A DNA stretch of 64,000 nucleotides, taken from positions 35,009,143 to 35,073,142 of the forward strand of contig NC_088714.1 in NCBI RefSeq assembly GCF_963576615.1, given 5' to 3'. Below the pieces are notes generated by a model, which ran no database searches, was not told the DNA's origin, and was given only the letters and a program-made list of their open reading frames with translations. Shown in pieces: positions 48,416 to 57,889 of this stretch (positions are counted from its first letter, which is position 1; the number at the start of each line of letters is the position of its first letter). A program made the translations under genes and the position numbers. This stretch comes from Watersipora subatra. Taxonomy: Eukaryota; Bryozoa; Gymnolaemata; Cheilostomatida; Watersiporidae.

Positions 48416-51229
48416 GATTTGCACAGCAGACTAGATGTATTTTGTCGACCGTTAGCGTATACACATATCAAAATAAGTACTATATAGCCTGGGTGCAACA
48501 ATATTACTGAAACTGCATTAAGAATCAAGATAGCAATTTTAATTCCAGTAAGTTCTACACAGCTTCTATAATAGTTATAGCCTTTTTATGCTTTCCTGTT
48601 CATTACAGTTTATTATATTAGGCTTATAGAGCATGGCTAGTTTTAGTGTACACCTCGGAGCTTTTAGCAAACTTAGGTTTACGAATATTGAACAACCTTT
48701 CCATAAAAGTTGCACTACATAGTCGAGACAAATAAACATTCGCTTAGCTTTCACTTCATTCACTTCTGAAATCAATACCAGATGTTTTGATTGCGGAGTT
48801 TGTCAAAGACAAATCGGCTTACGTTGAACACTTTAAATGGATTAGATTGGTTCATTCAAACGCATCTGAGTCTTTGAAACTTATAATATGACCACAAGTC
48901 AAAAGCGGAAATCGTTTTGACGAAATGATTTAGAGGGAAAAGCTGTTGCAGCCATATTAGCTTTAATATTTAGTTAGCATTTATACTTATATTTTATAGA
49001 TACAGTTTTGTTTGGAGAAAGGGTGGGTCAACAAAGATGTGACAACTGCTCGAACAAATGACAAAAGCGAACAGCGAGAATATGAGGCTCCTAGGACTAG
49101 TATTTATATTTGGGAAACATTGCAGGAGTAGCTTGTTTCTCCGATATGTGAAAGTCAATCAGTAGAAAGATGTCTGCATGATCGACTCGCTACATGTACT
49201 TTACCGCTAATGAGATAAAGCCGCAGACCAGTTTAGACTACTGTTCACAAAAAGAGTAAAAGGGTAAACCAATCGTTTTTGTCTTCCAATTCTAGCTCTT
49301 AATTTAAGAGGAATGTACACTGATAGTTTATTTTTTATTTCTTCAAACTATTGCTAAATTTTTATTCTCACCATAGGCGTCTCGCTGTTAGAAATGTGAC
49401 TATAAAAGTCCATAATGTACTGAAAAAAGGGCAAGGTGAGACCTAAAGTAGTGAGAGATCATTGCGGGTTAAAGCAATCCTACAAATCATATTGGAAGGA
49501 GGAGAAGGTTAGACAAAGGTCACCATTCAACCAATCCTACCGATCACATTGGCAAGGTTAAGCTCAATAGTCGCTGTGTAAAAGAACTTGAGAAATGGCT
49601 CAAACACAGCCTGGCACTCCTCAGTCTCATTAAGAGTAATAAGGGACGAGTCGCAGTCGTTCCATCTATTTTCATAGAGCATAGTCTTGAGCACATCTGA
49701 ACCATTGGCCAAAACGAATTTGTGAGCAAAATATGACTGCTCACCAACCTAAAAGCAAAGTTAAGGAGTTGAGATTCCATTAGTATGCGTGAAACACTTT
49801 TTGAATAGCTAAAACTATTGCATATTTACGCCTCGAGGTTTCACTGACTTTCCATGAGATGATAAACTATAACCATCGGTTCATTTCATATATAGCATGG
49901 ATTTTAATACGACGATATTGGTCGACATGCCGTTAAAGCAAACCAGCTCATACATGTATATGTCATAACGACATCGTGTCAAAGATTTGGTACTGAGGGA
50001 GAGAAAAGTAATAAATTACTAAAATATTTCGATCGACGTATGAGACTGATTTAGATGCGATTGTGTATCTGATCTTGTCTGACTTCTGGTATTGATACTA
50101 GTGAGGACAGGCAGCAAACTACCTGTCAAACACCTGCTGAAAAACCAAATCAATGTGATTCTGAAACAGCTTGATATCTTATTGGTCATACAAAGATGTG
50201 ACAACTGCTCGAACAAATGACAAAAGCGAACAGCGAGAATATGAGGCTCCTAAGACTAGTATTTATATTTGGGAAACATTGCAGGAGTAGCTTGTTTCTC
50301 CGATATGTGAAAGTCAATCAGTAGAAAGATGTCTGCATGATTGACTTGTAGTTCTTTAGTATGTGGACGTGTTCATAAATAATAATGGGACATCTAGAGT
50401 TATTTGATGGCAACTACACATGCACATTTGCTCTCGTTATAAAATTTTTTGAATTAATTGATGTAGTATTTTCTTGGCTTTTAGATAGTATACAATTTAC
50501 TGCTTTCAAAATAGTAGTTCAGGAGCTATGAAGTGCAGCATGCGTAAATGATGGGACATTTGTGATGTCCCATCATTATTTATGAAAGCCTCCATGTACG
50601 AAACTGATCGTACACTAATAATCACTAACTCAAATTAGGTTATTTTTGCCTACAAACAAGGGGTGTAGACAATGTTATATCACCCGATTTTGCAAGTCAT
50701 AAAATTTGATAAAAACTCAGATTTTCTCATTAATGTTAACTTAAAGCAATTTATTATTTTATCCAAACAGAAACTCTGAAATCAGTCCAGCTGACTCTAG
50801 CATAAATAAGTTTGTATAAACTACCGCTATAAACTAGCTGTGTATATCTGTATAGCGGGCAGCACTAAGACATACAACCATGCGAATACATCTGAAGAAA
50901 AAAAAAGATTACTGATAATTGTAAATCTCTCCTATCAGAGCTGCGCGAGAAACTGAAGAGACTCAAATCAAAATCTACTGCTAAAGATATTGAAATCAAA
51001 GCATAAAACTTCCTTATCACGCTGCAGAAATCTGATTGGATAACGTCATAATTACCTGGATGATGACATCACTCAGGGTCTCATGATTGAAAAATGACGA
51101 AACCTTCTCTATGAAAGACTTGCAGTCTGACAGCACTGATGTTTGATTCAAGTCCACCTTCTCCTCCTGCTCCCCTGATTGGTTGACTGAGGCAATGGGG
51201 CCATTCCTCTGGTCAGCTGCCTCAGCCAT
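26767..51229 (-). CDS. BTBD17: BTBD17-like BTB/BACK domain protein, complete coding region in eight exons
   Basis: Exons 51229-51056, 49748-49541, 45532-45415, 43259-43133, 35790-35614, 32728-32564, 29509-29360 and 26991-26767 join in frame to 447 residues; human BTBD17 is about 478. The BTB domain covers roughly residues 40-150 (SDVIIQVGEQSYFAHKFVLA, then FLKFFYTATIEL). The BACK domain covers about 150-270 (LADKYDVRALKHLC, then SDLIIQSELELYEAVQRWL). A C-terminal region of about 170 residues resembles the BTBD17 tail and ends KTMVILIKPVISVRKPD, where the vertebrate protein ends with a similar L-I-V-K-P-V strand. Its molecular role is poorly known; BTB/BACK proteins often serve as dimeric adaptors. 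The chosen ATG gives no signal peptide, whereas vertebrate BTBD17 is usually annotated with one; an acceptor (CCTCCAG) about 30 bp upstream of the ATG leaves room for an upstream exon. Introns run from 1.3 to 7.3 kb and hold most of the minisatellites in the window. Confidence 0.9.
27236..27415 (-). repeat. tRNA-like SINE copy
   Basis: Minus strand: TGGTCTATCCAGCCGA (box-A-like region), box-B-like GTTTGAATCCC, then CAACCTCCAGCCGTGGCTTT and an end CCTATAGTAAGG. Closest relative in the window is 6882-7045. In the last intron of BTBD17. Confidence 0.6.
27435..28530. repeat. compound minisatellite (17, 31 and 35-bp units) in BTBD17 intron
   Basis: Starts with short units TCTAGTACTGACAGAGG and moves into longer ones built on CTAGTATCAACCGGTCTG plus TACTGACAGAGGG or TACTGACATGCAGGTGG. 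Blocks of about 160 bp recur near 27785, 28105 and 28265 as a higher-order repeat. It runs directly into the 470-bp repeat copy B. Confidence 0.93.
28493..28965 (+). repeat. 470-bp dispersed repeat, copy B (BTBD17 intron 7)
   Basis: Partner of 15975-16445. Here it is joined on its left to more than 1 kb of minisatellite made from its own first unit, suggesting one mobile unit whose edge expanded. Confidence 0.85.
29360..29509 (-). CDS. BTBD17: BTBD17-like exon 7 (C-terminal domain)
   Basis: 50 whole codons from acceptor TTCACAAAG to donor GTGAGT, encoding RYAMQVEVKTSPSPLP and EWKLSYRR. The residues are less conserved, but length, phase and position fit between the neighbouring exons. Confidence 0.85.
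29702..31338. mobile_element. mariner-like MITE, family M1 copy 2, interrupted by a TTAA element
   Basis: Left end CAGTCATACCTC after TA (29700-29701); right end reads GAGGTATGACT, the inverse, with a changed last base. Interior GAGCTTAATGCGTTATG matches copy 1 at 18791. The element at 30368-31238 lies inside; without it the host is about 770 bp. Confidence 0.7.
30368..31238 (+). mobile_element. TTAA-flanked long-TIR MITE, family T1 copy 1
   Basis: 871 bp between TTAA at 30364-30367 and TTAA at 31239-31242. Terminal repeats of about 150 bp start AGGTTGACTTGCAACAAAAT. Inner sequence has GCCGCCGTAG and CTACGGCGG on facing arms. Two more copies lie at 51560 and 61796. Confidence 0.82.
31670..32112. 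repeat. 27-bp minisatellite of hairpin units
   Basis: About sixteen units around TACATCTATGTAGATGTACT plus CACTCAA. ACATCTATGTAGATGT is nearly self-complementary, so each unit can fold on itself. In BTBD17 intron 6. Confidence 0.9.
32564..32728 (-). CDS. BTBD17: BTBD17-like exon 6
   Basis: 55 whole codons from acceptor TTTTATTACAG to donor GTATAT, encoding EFLTAQLGHAYRFHSL and YQPRDYLDSQ, matching the L..AY.FH and PR.YL segments of BTBD17. A 38-bp minisatellite begins 20 bp upstream of its acceptor edge. Confidence 0.9.
32749..34083. repeat. 38-bp minisatellite, 35 units, beside BTBD17 exon 6
   Basis: Very uniform array; units differ mostly by GAGTCAGACA or GAGACAGACA. One unit lacks a base near 33255 and one is altered near 33100. 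On the BTBD17 strand nearly every unit contains TGGTAAGAT and TCTGACTCC. It starts 20 bp from the exon. Confidence 0.96.
34290..34645. repeat. 25-bp minisatellite
   Basis: About fourteen nearly perfect units of TCTGTTACTTGAGAGTTGAA plus ACATA; one unit has GAGATGAA, and one junction carries an extra TACATG. In BTBD17 intron 5. Confidence 0.95.
34650..35613. other. part of BTBD17 intron 5
   Basis: No repeat array or frame seen. Ordinary AT-rich intron sequence leading to the donor of exon 5. Confidence 0.5.
35614..35790 (-). CDS. BTBD17: BTBD17-like exon 5 (BACK)
   Basis: 59 whole codons from acceptor ATTTTTAG to donor GTAAGA, encoding DMLSSSDLIIQSELELYEAV and LVRFPRMPI, typical of the BACK helices of this family. 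Confidence 0.93.
37299..38862. mobile_element. 1.56-kb element with 120-bp inverted arms and an internal minisatellite
   Basis: Arms 37299-37420 and 38742-38862 are inverted copies, nearly identical: AAATGCCTGCCATCAAGATA on one side faces TATCTTGATGGCAGGCATTT on the other. Between them lies the 29-bp array at 37850-38245. Target duplication not resolved. In BTBD17 intron 4. Confidence 0.7.
37850..38245. repeat. 29-bp minisatellite
   Basis: About thirteen units around ATGTATTTCATGGTGTTGTA plus GCACCGTAT, with GTCGTGGC variants at both edges. Confidence 0.9.
38970..39207. repeat. 45-bp minisatellite, five units
   Basis: Units contain TTCAGCTGAACACTCTGGTA and GTCTCACCAGCGGTGAACAT. The 15-codon period leaves two plus-strand frames open (38921-39208 and 38970-39356). 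One reads S-A-E-H-S-G-S-L-T-S-G-E-H-Q-P per unit. No splice context or homology supports coding. Confidence 0.88.
40330..40515. repeat. 25-bp minisatellite
   Basis: About seven units of GAGTCACTAATACTAACATC plus TGTGT, with GTATGA and CAGTGT variants. In BTBD17 intron 4. Confidence 0.88.
41245..41645. repeat. 27-bp minisatellite, fifteen units
   Basis: Almost perfect units of AGTGCTGCCACAACTTTGTA plus TATGTAT. The period of nine codons and the lack of stops leave most frames on both strands open for more than 350 bases; none is a gene. Confidence 0.95.
42173..42914. mobile_element. mariner-like MITE
   Basis: Left end CAGTCGACCTCCG after TA; right end inverted reads CAGTGCACACCCG. Subterminal TTCGTTCCGG, CATCGTAAGG and GATGTCGTAA motifs are typical of such elements. 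The right TA is changed to AA. No coding frame. Confidence 0.6.
43133..43259 (-). CDS. BTBD17: BTBD17-like exon 4 (BACK)
   Basis: 127 bp from acceptor TTGACAG to donor GTAAGT, encoding YPWSKALHLKC, then TIAWNAKDI and YEFLL. It enters in phase 2 and leaves in phase 0. Confidence 0.9.
43589..43718 (-). repeat. tRNA-like SINE copy (worn)
   Basis: Minus strand: GTTAGCATGTCTGATTGC, then GATGCAATGCATTC, TTCCCAACC and an end ATTATTATAGTAC. The order matches 6882-7045, but box B is weak. Confidence 0.4.
43760..44430. repeat. 48-bp minisatellite, fourteen units
   Basis: Units contain CACCAAACTGTCAGGGGGCT and GGTCACCACCTGACGATCTC, with many single-base variants. GC-richer than its surroundings. Open frames on both strands follow from the 16-codon period. 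About 500 bp upstream of BTBD17 exon 4. Confidence 0.93.
45415..45532 (-). CDS. BTBD17: BTBD17-like exon 3 (end of BTB, start of BACK)
   Basis: 118 bp from acceptor TTTTGAAG to donor GTACTTATG, encoding ILCLADKYDVRALKHLCQSY and a downstream NALIW. The donor was chosen over a GTAAAT nearby because only it keeps frame with the next exon. Confidence 0.88.
46075..46142. repeat. 15-bp tandem repeat
   Basis: About four and a half units of AACAATAGTATTAAT. Confidence 0.9.
46388..47455. mobile_element. piggyBac-like MITE, second TTAA family
   Basis: TTAA at 46384-46387 and CTAA at 47456-47459 enclose 1,068 bp ending in a perfect 13-bp inverted repeat, CTCATTCGCAACC. No transposase frame. In BTBD17 intron 2. 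Confidence 0.72.
47592..48260 (-). mobile_element. Helitron-like non-autonomous element, copy B
   Basis: On the minus strand the element ends GGCAACGCTGGGTTGTACAG, then CTAG followed by T, the expected Helitron 3' layout. Homologous to copy A (14605-15217). The plus strand retains the peptide KKVTVSPEAIQQNF and YWYKRKNEISYCLC, interrupted by a stop near 48197. Confidence 0.5.
48261..48300. repeat. perfect 15-bp inverted repeat (hairpin)
   Basis: ATTTGTTAACAGGGG and its exact complement enclose ten bases. It sits at the edge of the Helitron-like copy B. Confidence 0.85.
49031..49188 (+). repeat. 158-bp direct repeat, copy 1
   Basis: Nearly identical to 50190-50347 (about three differences), same orientation. 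Lies downstream of BTBD17 exon 2 on the gene strand. Confidence 0.9.
49541..49748 (-). CDS. BTBD17: BTBD17-like exon 2 (BTB core)
   Basis: 208 bp from acceptor GCTTTTAG to donor GTAGGA, encoding VGEQSYFAHKFVLANGSDVL, then FLKFFYTATIEL. It leaves in phase 1. It is flanked by two near-identical 158-bp direct repeats. Confidence 0.93.
50190..50347 (+). repeat. 158-bp direct repeat, copy 2
   Basis: Partner of 49031-49188. The two bracket BTBD17 exon 2 (BTB core) with 1.0 kb between them. Confidence 0.9.
51056..51229 (-). CDS. BTBD17: BTBD17-like coding exon 1
   Basis: 58 codons from ATG (MAEAADQRNG) to donor GTAATT, ending LSDVIIQ, the first strand of the BTB fold, in phase 0. The frame stays open upstream to acceptor CCTCCAG near 51260, so this exon probably starts there with untranslated or further coding sequence. 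Confidence 0.82.
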
Positions 51230-51559
51230 TGCTCTAGTGTAGTAGCGCGCTCTCGCTAGCCTGGAGGAAGGAAAATTACGGCAAAGTTTAGAGTCAGTCA
51301 CAACAAGTAGCAAAGCTAAATAAAAAATCTTGTTCAGTTACAAAAAAATCAATATACTATTGTGAAACTTCAATGAAATACAAAATTGACTTTATAGTTG
51401 GAAAATAAATGTATTCCTACAGAAATGAATTTTATACGAGGTTGACATATAGGCCTATACAATTATATACTGTGATGTAGGGATGCTGATCCTGGTATCG
51501 ATGCTAGTAGCGACATCGGGGTTAAGTATCTAAGTCGGCATTGGCCAATCTTTTCTTAA

Positions 51560-52438
51560 AGGTTGACTTGCAATAAAATTCACATTACAGTTATTTGATA
51601 TGAAAAGATTCACCATGTCTTGCTCTGTTGTGTTGTAAGTACAAAATATGTGGAAATGTGATTACAAGCTCTTAAAAGCTCAAAAACGAAAAGCCGCCGT
51701 ATATTGGAATCTCTTTATTTATCTGACGTATTCATTACAGTTTGGTTATCGTCTTGTCACGTGATGTTCTCATGTGAATTGAAAGGCTAATAAAAAGTTC
51801 AATATAAAATTTATCGTAGCACTAGTTTATGACAAACACTTCAGGTTTTACCGAAGACCCTGTATCAAATATAGATTCTCGCTACTTTACAGTTTTGTTT
51901 CGGCATTATTCAATCGTCAAGTCGTAATCTGATCACATGACCCAATACTTCGCAAATAATTTTTGCAGCACTTTTCGATTATCACAGGCAACCAACAGGC
52001 TCGTCACGATTATCAGACAATGATATGTACTCCTTCGAGCTAAGGTTAAAAAGTTTAATGATTTTTTACGGTAAGTTATAAGATATCACTGCTAAAAGTG
52101 ACAGCATTACAATGACGATAAAACAGACGTGTAAGAACAATAGACATGGTTTTATTGAATGCGTGAAGTATATTTGTGAAAATATTTCGACGAATGAGGT
52201 TGCATGAAAGTGTAAACAGAAACCATCCTGTAACAACTACGTCCCATTTGAGACGTTTTGGAACGCTAATCCAAACTACGGCGGTCTCGTATGAGTGCGA
52301 TTAACTGTTCGTTTTTTAGCTTTTAAGAGCTTGTAATCACATTCCCATATATTTTGCACCTACAACACAACAAAGTAAGACATGGTGAATCTTATGATAC
52401 CAAATAACTGTAATGTGAATTTTGTTGCATGTCAACCT
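51560..52438 (+). mobile_element. TTAA-flanked long-TIR MITE, family T1 copy 2
   Basis: 879 bp. TTAA on the left (51556-51559), TATA on the right. Same orientation and about 90% or better agreement with copy 1. Lies just upstream of the first BTBD17 coding exon. Confidence 0.8.
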
Positions 52439-52819
52439 TATATCTGAGTAATGTAATTGATCAGTGTGTCAGTCAAGTTTTAGTTTTAGTATGTTATTAA
52501 TACATGCCAAAATTCCCATACACAGTAATGAAATCGCTAAATAAAAACTACAAACCACGGGGTAAAAGTGTGATGTAACACTTTTATTTGCTAGCAGCGT
52601 GAACTTGAATTAAATTTCTATATATTTTGCATTTTTATATATACATATTTTGAATATACTCTTGGAATTTAAATTAGAAAGCAAACATGCAGCACAAGAG
52701 CTCAAGTTAGCTTTTGGTAAGAATTGGTAGTTCAGGTAGGTATCTAGGGAAGATCTCGTTTGTCGAATTCGGGGCATCACGTTGATAGACACCCAATACA
52801 AGTTGCTCAACTTTATCAC

Positions 52820-52965
52820 TGATAGGTTACTGATAGGTTACTGATAGGTCACTGATAAGTTACTGATAGGTCACTGATAGGTTACTGATGGATCACTGAT
52901 AAGTTACTGATAGGTTACTGATAGGTTACTGATAGGTCACTGATAGGTCACTGATGGGTCACTGG
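52820..52965. repeat. 10-bp tandem repeat
   Basis: About fourteen units of TACTGATAGG or CACTGATAGG with a few A/G changes. Confidence 0.9.
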
Positions 52966-53649
52966 GCAATGCCAATGCTAAGTTATACTTATTTCGAACA
53001 TGAGATGTTATTCTTCGGGCTTGCTTGTTTAAGGACATACAATAAATACATGCGTGTAGAGCAATAGATTGATAACAATAAGAATAGGCTTGTGATTTAA
53101 TCAACTCTGAACTCCTTGAACAGCTCCTGGTGAACCATCCTTAAAACTATAAACAAGTACTCACAATAAAGTTGAAAACTTGATATATTCAGAGTTAGGT
53201 TAAATCGAATGAACACGCATATGAACAGGCAGATCGCTACATTCGCTGCCGAGTACTTGTTACTGGAATTATTGAGTAGCGTCAAACCTCAATATAAGAG
53301 TTTAATCACTTTTAAAATGTTTTATAAACCAACTCATCGTATGTTGAATAGAATACTTTTGCTAAAATACATTGTATTTCGTCTAACTCGTTTGACAGTT
53401 CAGAAGGTTCATGATAATACTTATGGAAATCATATCTATTTTTGCCATTTCAAGAGCAATTATATTTATAACTTGATAAAAACTCTACAGAACATTGAAT
53501 TGTACACGAACTATTTGATGTGAAGTAAATGAGATTAATGAAACTGAACAACTCTTTGACAAAGTGGGTGGTCCTGGTCTGTAAAGCGAGAAAGCCAGAT
53601 TAGCAATTGTCACCAAGATAAACGGCCACAAGGATTAGATCACTATACT

Positions 53650-55020
53650 GAAGGTATACAAGGCCTACATACAATTCAGTTCTGAAGGTGTACAAGGCCT
53701 ACATACAATTAAGTTCTGAAGGTGTACAAGGTCTACATACAAATCAGTTCTGAAGGTATACAAGGTATACATACAATTCAGTTCTGAAGGTATACAAGGT
53801 CTACATACAATTCAGTTCTGAAGGTATACAAGTCCTACATACAATTCAGTTCTGAAGGTGTACAAGGCCTACATACAATTCAGTTCTGAAAGTATACAAG
53901 GTCTACATACAATTCAGTTCTGAAGGCATACAAGTCCTACATACAATTCAGTTCTGAAGGTTTACAAGTCCTATATACAATTCAGTTTTGAAAGTATACA
54001 AGTCCTACATACAATTCAGTTCTGAAGGTGTACAAGGCCTACATACAGTTCAGTTCTGAAGGTATACAAGACCTGCATATAATTCAGTTCTGAAGGTATA
54101 CAAGGCCTGCATACAATTCAGTTCAGAAGGTATACAAGGTCTGCATACAGTTCAGTTCTGAAGGTTTACAAGGCCTACATATAGTTCAGTTCTGAAGGTA
54201 TACAAGGCCTACATACAATTCAGTTCTGAAGGTGTACAAGGTCTACATACAATTCAGTTCTGAAGGTGTACAAAGCCCACATACAACTCAGTTCTGAAGG
54301 TATACAAGGTCTACATACAATTCAGTTCTGAAAGTATACAAGGCCTACATACAATTCAGTTCTGAAGGTGTACAAGGCCTACATACAATTCAGTTCTGAA
54401 GGTATGCAAGGCCTACATACAATTCAGTTCTGAAGGTGTACAAGGCCTACATACAATTCAGTTCTGAAGGTATGCAAGGCCTACATACAATTCAGTTCTG
54501 AAGGTATGCAAGGCCTACATACAATTCAGTTCTGAAGGTGTACAAGGTCTACATACAATTCAGTTCTGAAGGTATACAAGGCCTACATACAATTCAGTTC
54601 TGAAGGTGTACAAGGTTTACATACAATTCAGTTCTGAAGGTATACAAGTCCTACATACAATTCAGTTCTGAAGGTGTACAAGGCCTGCATACAATTCAGT
54701 TCTGAAGGTGTACAAGGCCTGCATACAATTCAGTTCTGAAGGTGTACAAGGCCTACATACAATTCAGTTCTGAAGGTATACAAGTCCTACATACAATTCA
54801 GTTCTGAAGGTTTACAAGTCCTATATACAATTCAGTTCTGAAGGTGTACAAGGCCTACATACAATTCAGTTCTGAAGGTATACAAGGCCTGCATACAATT
54901 CAGTTCTGAAGGTGTACAAGGCCTACATACAATTCAGTTCTGAAGGTATACAAGGCCTACATACAATTCAGTTCTGAAGGTTTACAAGTCCTATATACAA
55001 TTCAGTTCTGAAAGTATACA
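53650..55020. repeat. 34-bp minisatellite, about forty units
   Basis: Units consist of CATACAATTCAGTTCTGAAG and GTGTACAAGGCCTA with variants GTATAC, GTTTAC and GTATGC. It passes without a gap into the 13-bp array at 55020-55160. Confidence 0.95.
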
Positions 55021-55160
55021 AGGCCCACATACAAGGCCCACATGCAAGGCCTACATACAAGGCTCACATACAAGACCCACATACAAGACCCACATACAAG
55101 GCTCACATACAAGACCCACATACAAGACCCACATACAAGGCTCACATGCAAGGCTCACAT
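55020..55160. repeat. 13-bp tandem repeat
   Basis: About ten units of ACAAGGCCCACAT, ACAAGACCCACAT and ACAAGGCTCACAT. It seems to derive from the ACAAGGCCTACAT part of the 34-bp unit next to it. Confidence 0.9.
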
Positions 55161-55329
55161 AAAAGGCAAAGAGACATGTAAAATGCACCATATTCTGGAG
55201 TATATCGGTTGTTTAGTCATGCCTATTGTTAATCTACCATAGTCAAAGCATGAGATACACATTACAGATTATAACGGCTATCTATCACTCTTCATAAGTA
55301 TTTATTCTCTTTTAATCCGCAATTACTAA

Positions 55330-56715
55330 ATTCTATGAAAATCTTTATTGGCTAGAACTGTGTAGTGTTCAAATAAAATCTTTATTGGCTGGAGCTGTGT
55401 GGTGTCCAGATAAAAGCAAAGTTTAAGATTTATCACCAACAAATTTGCTGGACCATTTTTAGCTAGGGTCGCATCGCTGTACAACTCGCAGAAATCTACA
55501 GACACGAACCATATTTCTCGTTCAGAATGTTGAGCCGAAGTGAGAATACCATTTGTGTACTGAGAGCTAAGTACTGAGAGTATGCCACCCGCATATATAC
55601 TCATTTACATATAACTGTGAAAATGTGAGAATACCACCTGCGTACATACTGATCCATGTATATGATAGCGTGAATGAGTGTATGACAAGCCTGCACTGAA
55701 GAGTTGACTGAGAGAGACTCACGGTTACAAGTGACAAACAAATGATTTTGCCCTGAAATAACCTCACTCTTTGTCCCCACCTTTGCTCCTCCTTATCTCC
55801 AGCTGAGCTTGTTAATAACAGTTTAACTGCATCGAGAGTGTGTTTCCCATTTTTATGTGGTATAGCTCTATTGAAACTGTGACCACGATTCAACAGTATT
55901 TTTTAAGTTTTGGTGTTTTAAAAAGCATTGGTCTTATTAGTTGTCGAAGGAACGCATACAAAACTGAATGAGAAGGAGAGAGATTTGGCCACAAGCATTA
56001 AGCAGCTATGAAATTCACAATACCCACACGATTTTGTTTCATGTTTTTCATACTTGCGTGAATCTATGCATCATACACCTGCAACGAGTCTTAAATCATA
56101 CCTTTCCTACGCGAGACATGATGTGAACTACAAACATTTTTTTCCAGTAGATTTCTCGGGTCCGGCTTTGTTTACAATGTCCAGCTGCGCGAGTGCAAAC
56201 ACGTGAGCACAGAATATAAGGAAACAACTAGAGCCCTTGTCTGGACTACAGACAAACTTAGGGTCAAATGATAAAATTGATTCGCAGCAGTCAGCTGTTC
56301 TAAAATACTGAATACTCAATCAAGATTACAGCTTGTACTCGAACTGCGAGTAACTAACAAAACCAAACATTGCCCGCTGGTGAATGGTAACAAATGTATT
56401 CAAGCTTGGAGTTTACCTGGTAGCTTTGTTCTAGTTGGTTTACCTTTTGTCGTCTGTTGAAACCAAATCATAAAACTATCATACGAAAGTAATGATGGTT
56501 TAAAATTAGTTTTAAATTCCTAAGCTAGACCCAAAAACAAACTATTAATATTCAATGATTAAACAGTTAAATTCATGGTTTCATCAGCTCATGTCACAGA
56601 TTGCTTCATAAAACTTATAAATACTAATATCCCTGTCCACCATAAAGCACCTCTGTGTGCACCATTAAAGCACCTCCGTGAACACTGTGAAGCAACTTCA
56701 TGTAGGCCTGTGTAG
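55330..56715. other. intergenic, no gene seen
   Basis: Contains a short duplication at 55336-55415 (AAAATCTTTATTGGCTGGAG type) and frames without recognisable content. Confidence 0.45.
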
Positions 56716-56719
56716 CCTT

Positions 56720-57391
56720 AAGGTATGCCACACGTTGTTTTTTCATTGGTTTTGACCGAAATCACGAAATGAACGAAAAACACAGAATTATTCGGCCGAA
56801 ATTCACAGAATTGTTAGAGCTGTGCATACACATTGAAATCGTCGACAAAGTACTTTTAATTGACTAAACAAATTATTAGCGAGCGCGATTTTAGCAGCTT
56901 TTGCAATTGGTATAGTCCAAGACACGTATTACGACACAATAAAAGTACCAGTGCAATTCAACATAGTACATACGATGCACCTGCTTAGATTGCGCTAATG
57001 TTGGTTTCTTATCGTTTGGACACTATGGCTACAAATCGTTTCTTTTTTAATAATAAATTTTTTTATTTAGCGGCAAAAGTTCCGTTGTAGAAAGAGTTGC
57101 CATCTTTAGTGCAATCAAGCCAATTGCATCGTATTTACTATGGCGAACTGTGTTAGTATTTTTCTTGCGTGTCGCGTTATGTGCCTCAGACTATATAAAT
57201 TGCGAAAGTTGCTAGAATCGTGCTCGCTGATAATTTGCTTAGCCAATCAAAAGCATTTCGTCGACGATTTCGGTATGTATGCACAGCTCTGACAATTCTG
57301 TGAATTTTGGCCAGATAATTCTGTGTTTTTCGTTTTTCCTGTGATTTCGGTCATAACAAACGAAAAAATCGGCACATGTGGCCGTTCCTAC
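56720..57391. mobile_element. 670-bp foldback element, arms nearly meeting
   Basis: TTTTGACCGAAATCAC, AACGAAAAACACAGAATTAT, GAGCTGTGCATACA, ATCGTCGAC, CAAATTAT.AGCGAGC and ATACGATGCA occur in order on the left arm and inverted on the right. The arms are about 300 bp each at perhaps 75-80% identity, around a centre near 57055. GGCCTGTGTAGCC on the left and GGCCTGTTTAGCC on the right may be target duplications. Confidence 0.7.
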
Positions 57392-57889
57392 TGGCCTGTT
57401 TAGCCATAAGCCTGTGTAGCCATAGACTTGTATAGCCATGATCTAAGATTATCAGAAGGCAGTTTTTATTCCAAGAATTGTAAAGAGTATGCAGCATTGG
57501 TTTGTAAGGACGATGGAATTTCAACTTGAAAGACAGGACATGATGATTTTAGACTACTTTGTGGTCATGTGGCATTTGTTAAGAAGGCTTTAGATGTCCG
57601 GGTGTGGCACATTTCATATCATTCAACAATTGCATGTGACAAATGATCAGCACAAAGACTTGCTGACTTGTGATCTGGAGTCAAGATTCCTGATATTGGT
57701 CAGACAAGAGGCTAATGACTATATGTTTAAGACTTGATTGGTTTGTTTTCTTCGCAGCGTATCTAATGAATACTTGAAACAGTAAGATGATGCCTAGCAG
57801 TTTTAGTATACAGTAGATACTCCTATAAAGTAGAGTCGTTGTTTTCTTTTGCCACACTTGTCAGAAAACGTGTATAGGGCTCTCTATTA

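Noticed and set aside
48385..48417. (AT)n run as a regulatory TATA-like site
   Set aside because: Simple microsatellite, no gene start nearby.
53209..53523. 104-codon frame on the plus strand
   Set aside because: AT-driven composition (many I, Y, L, N, K), no known motif, no neighbouring exon-like frame.
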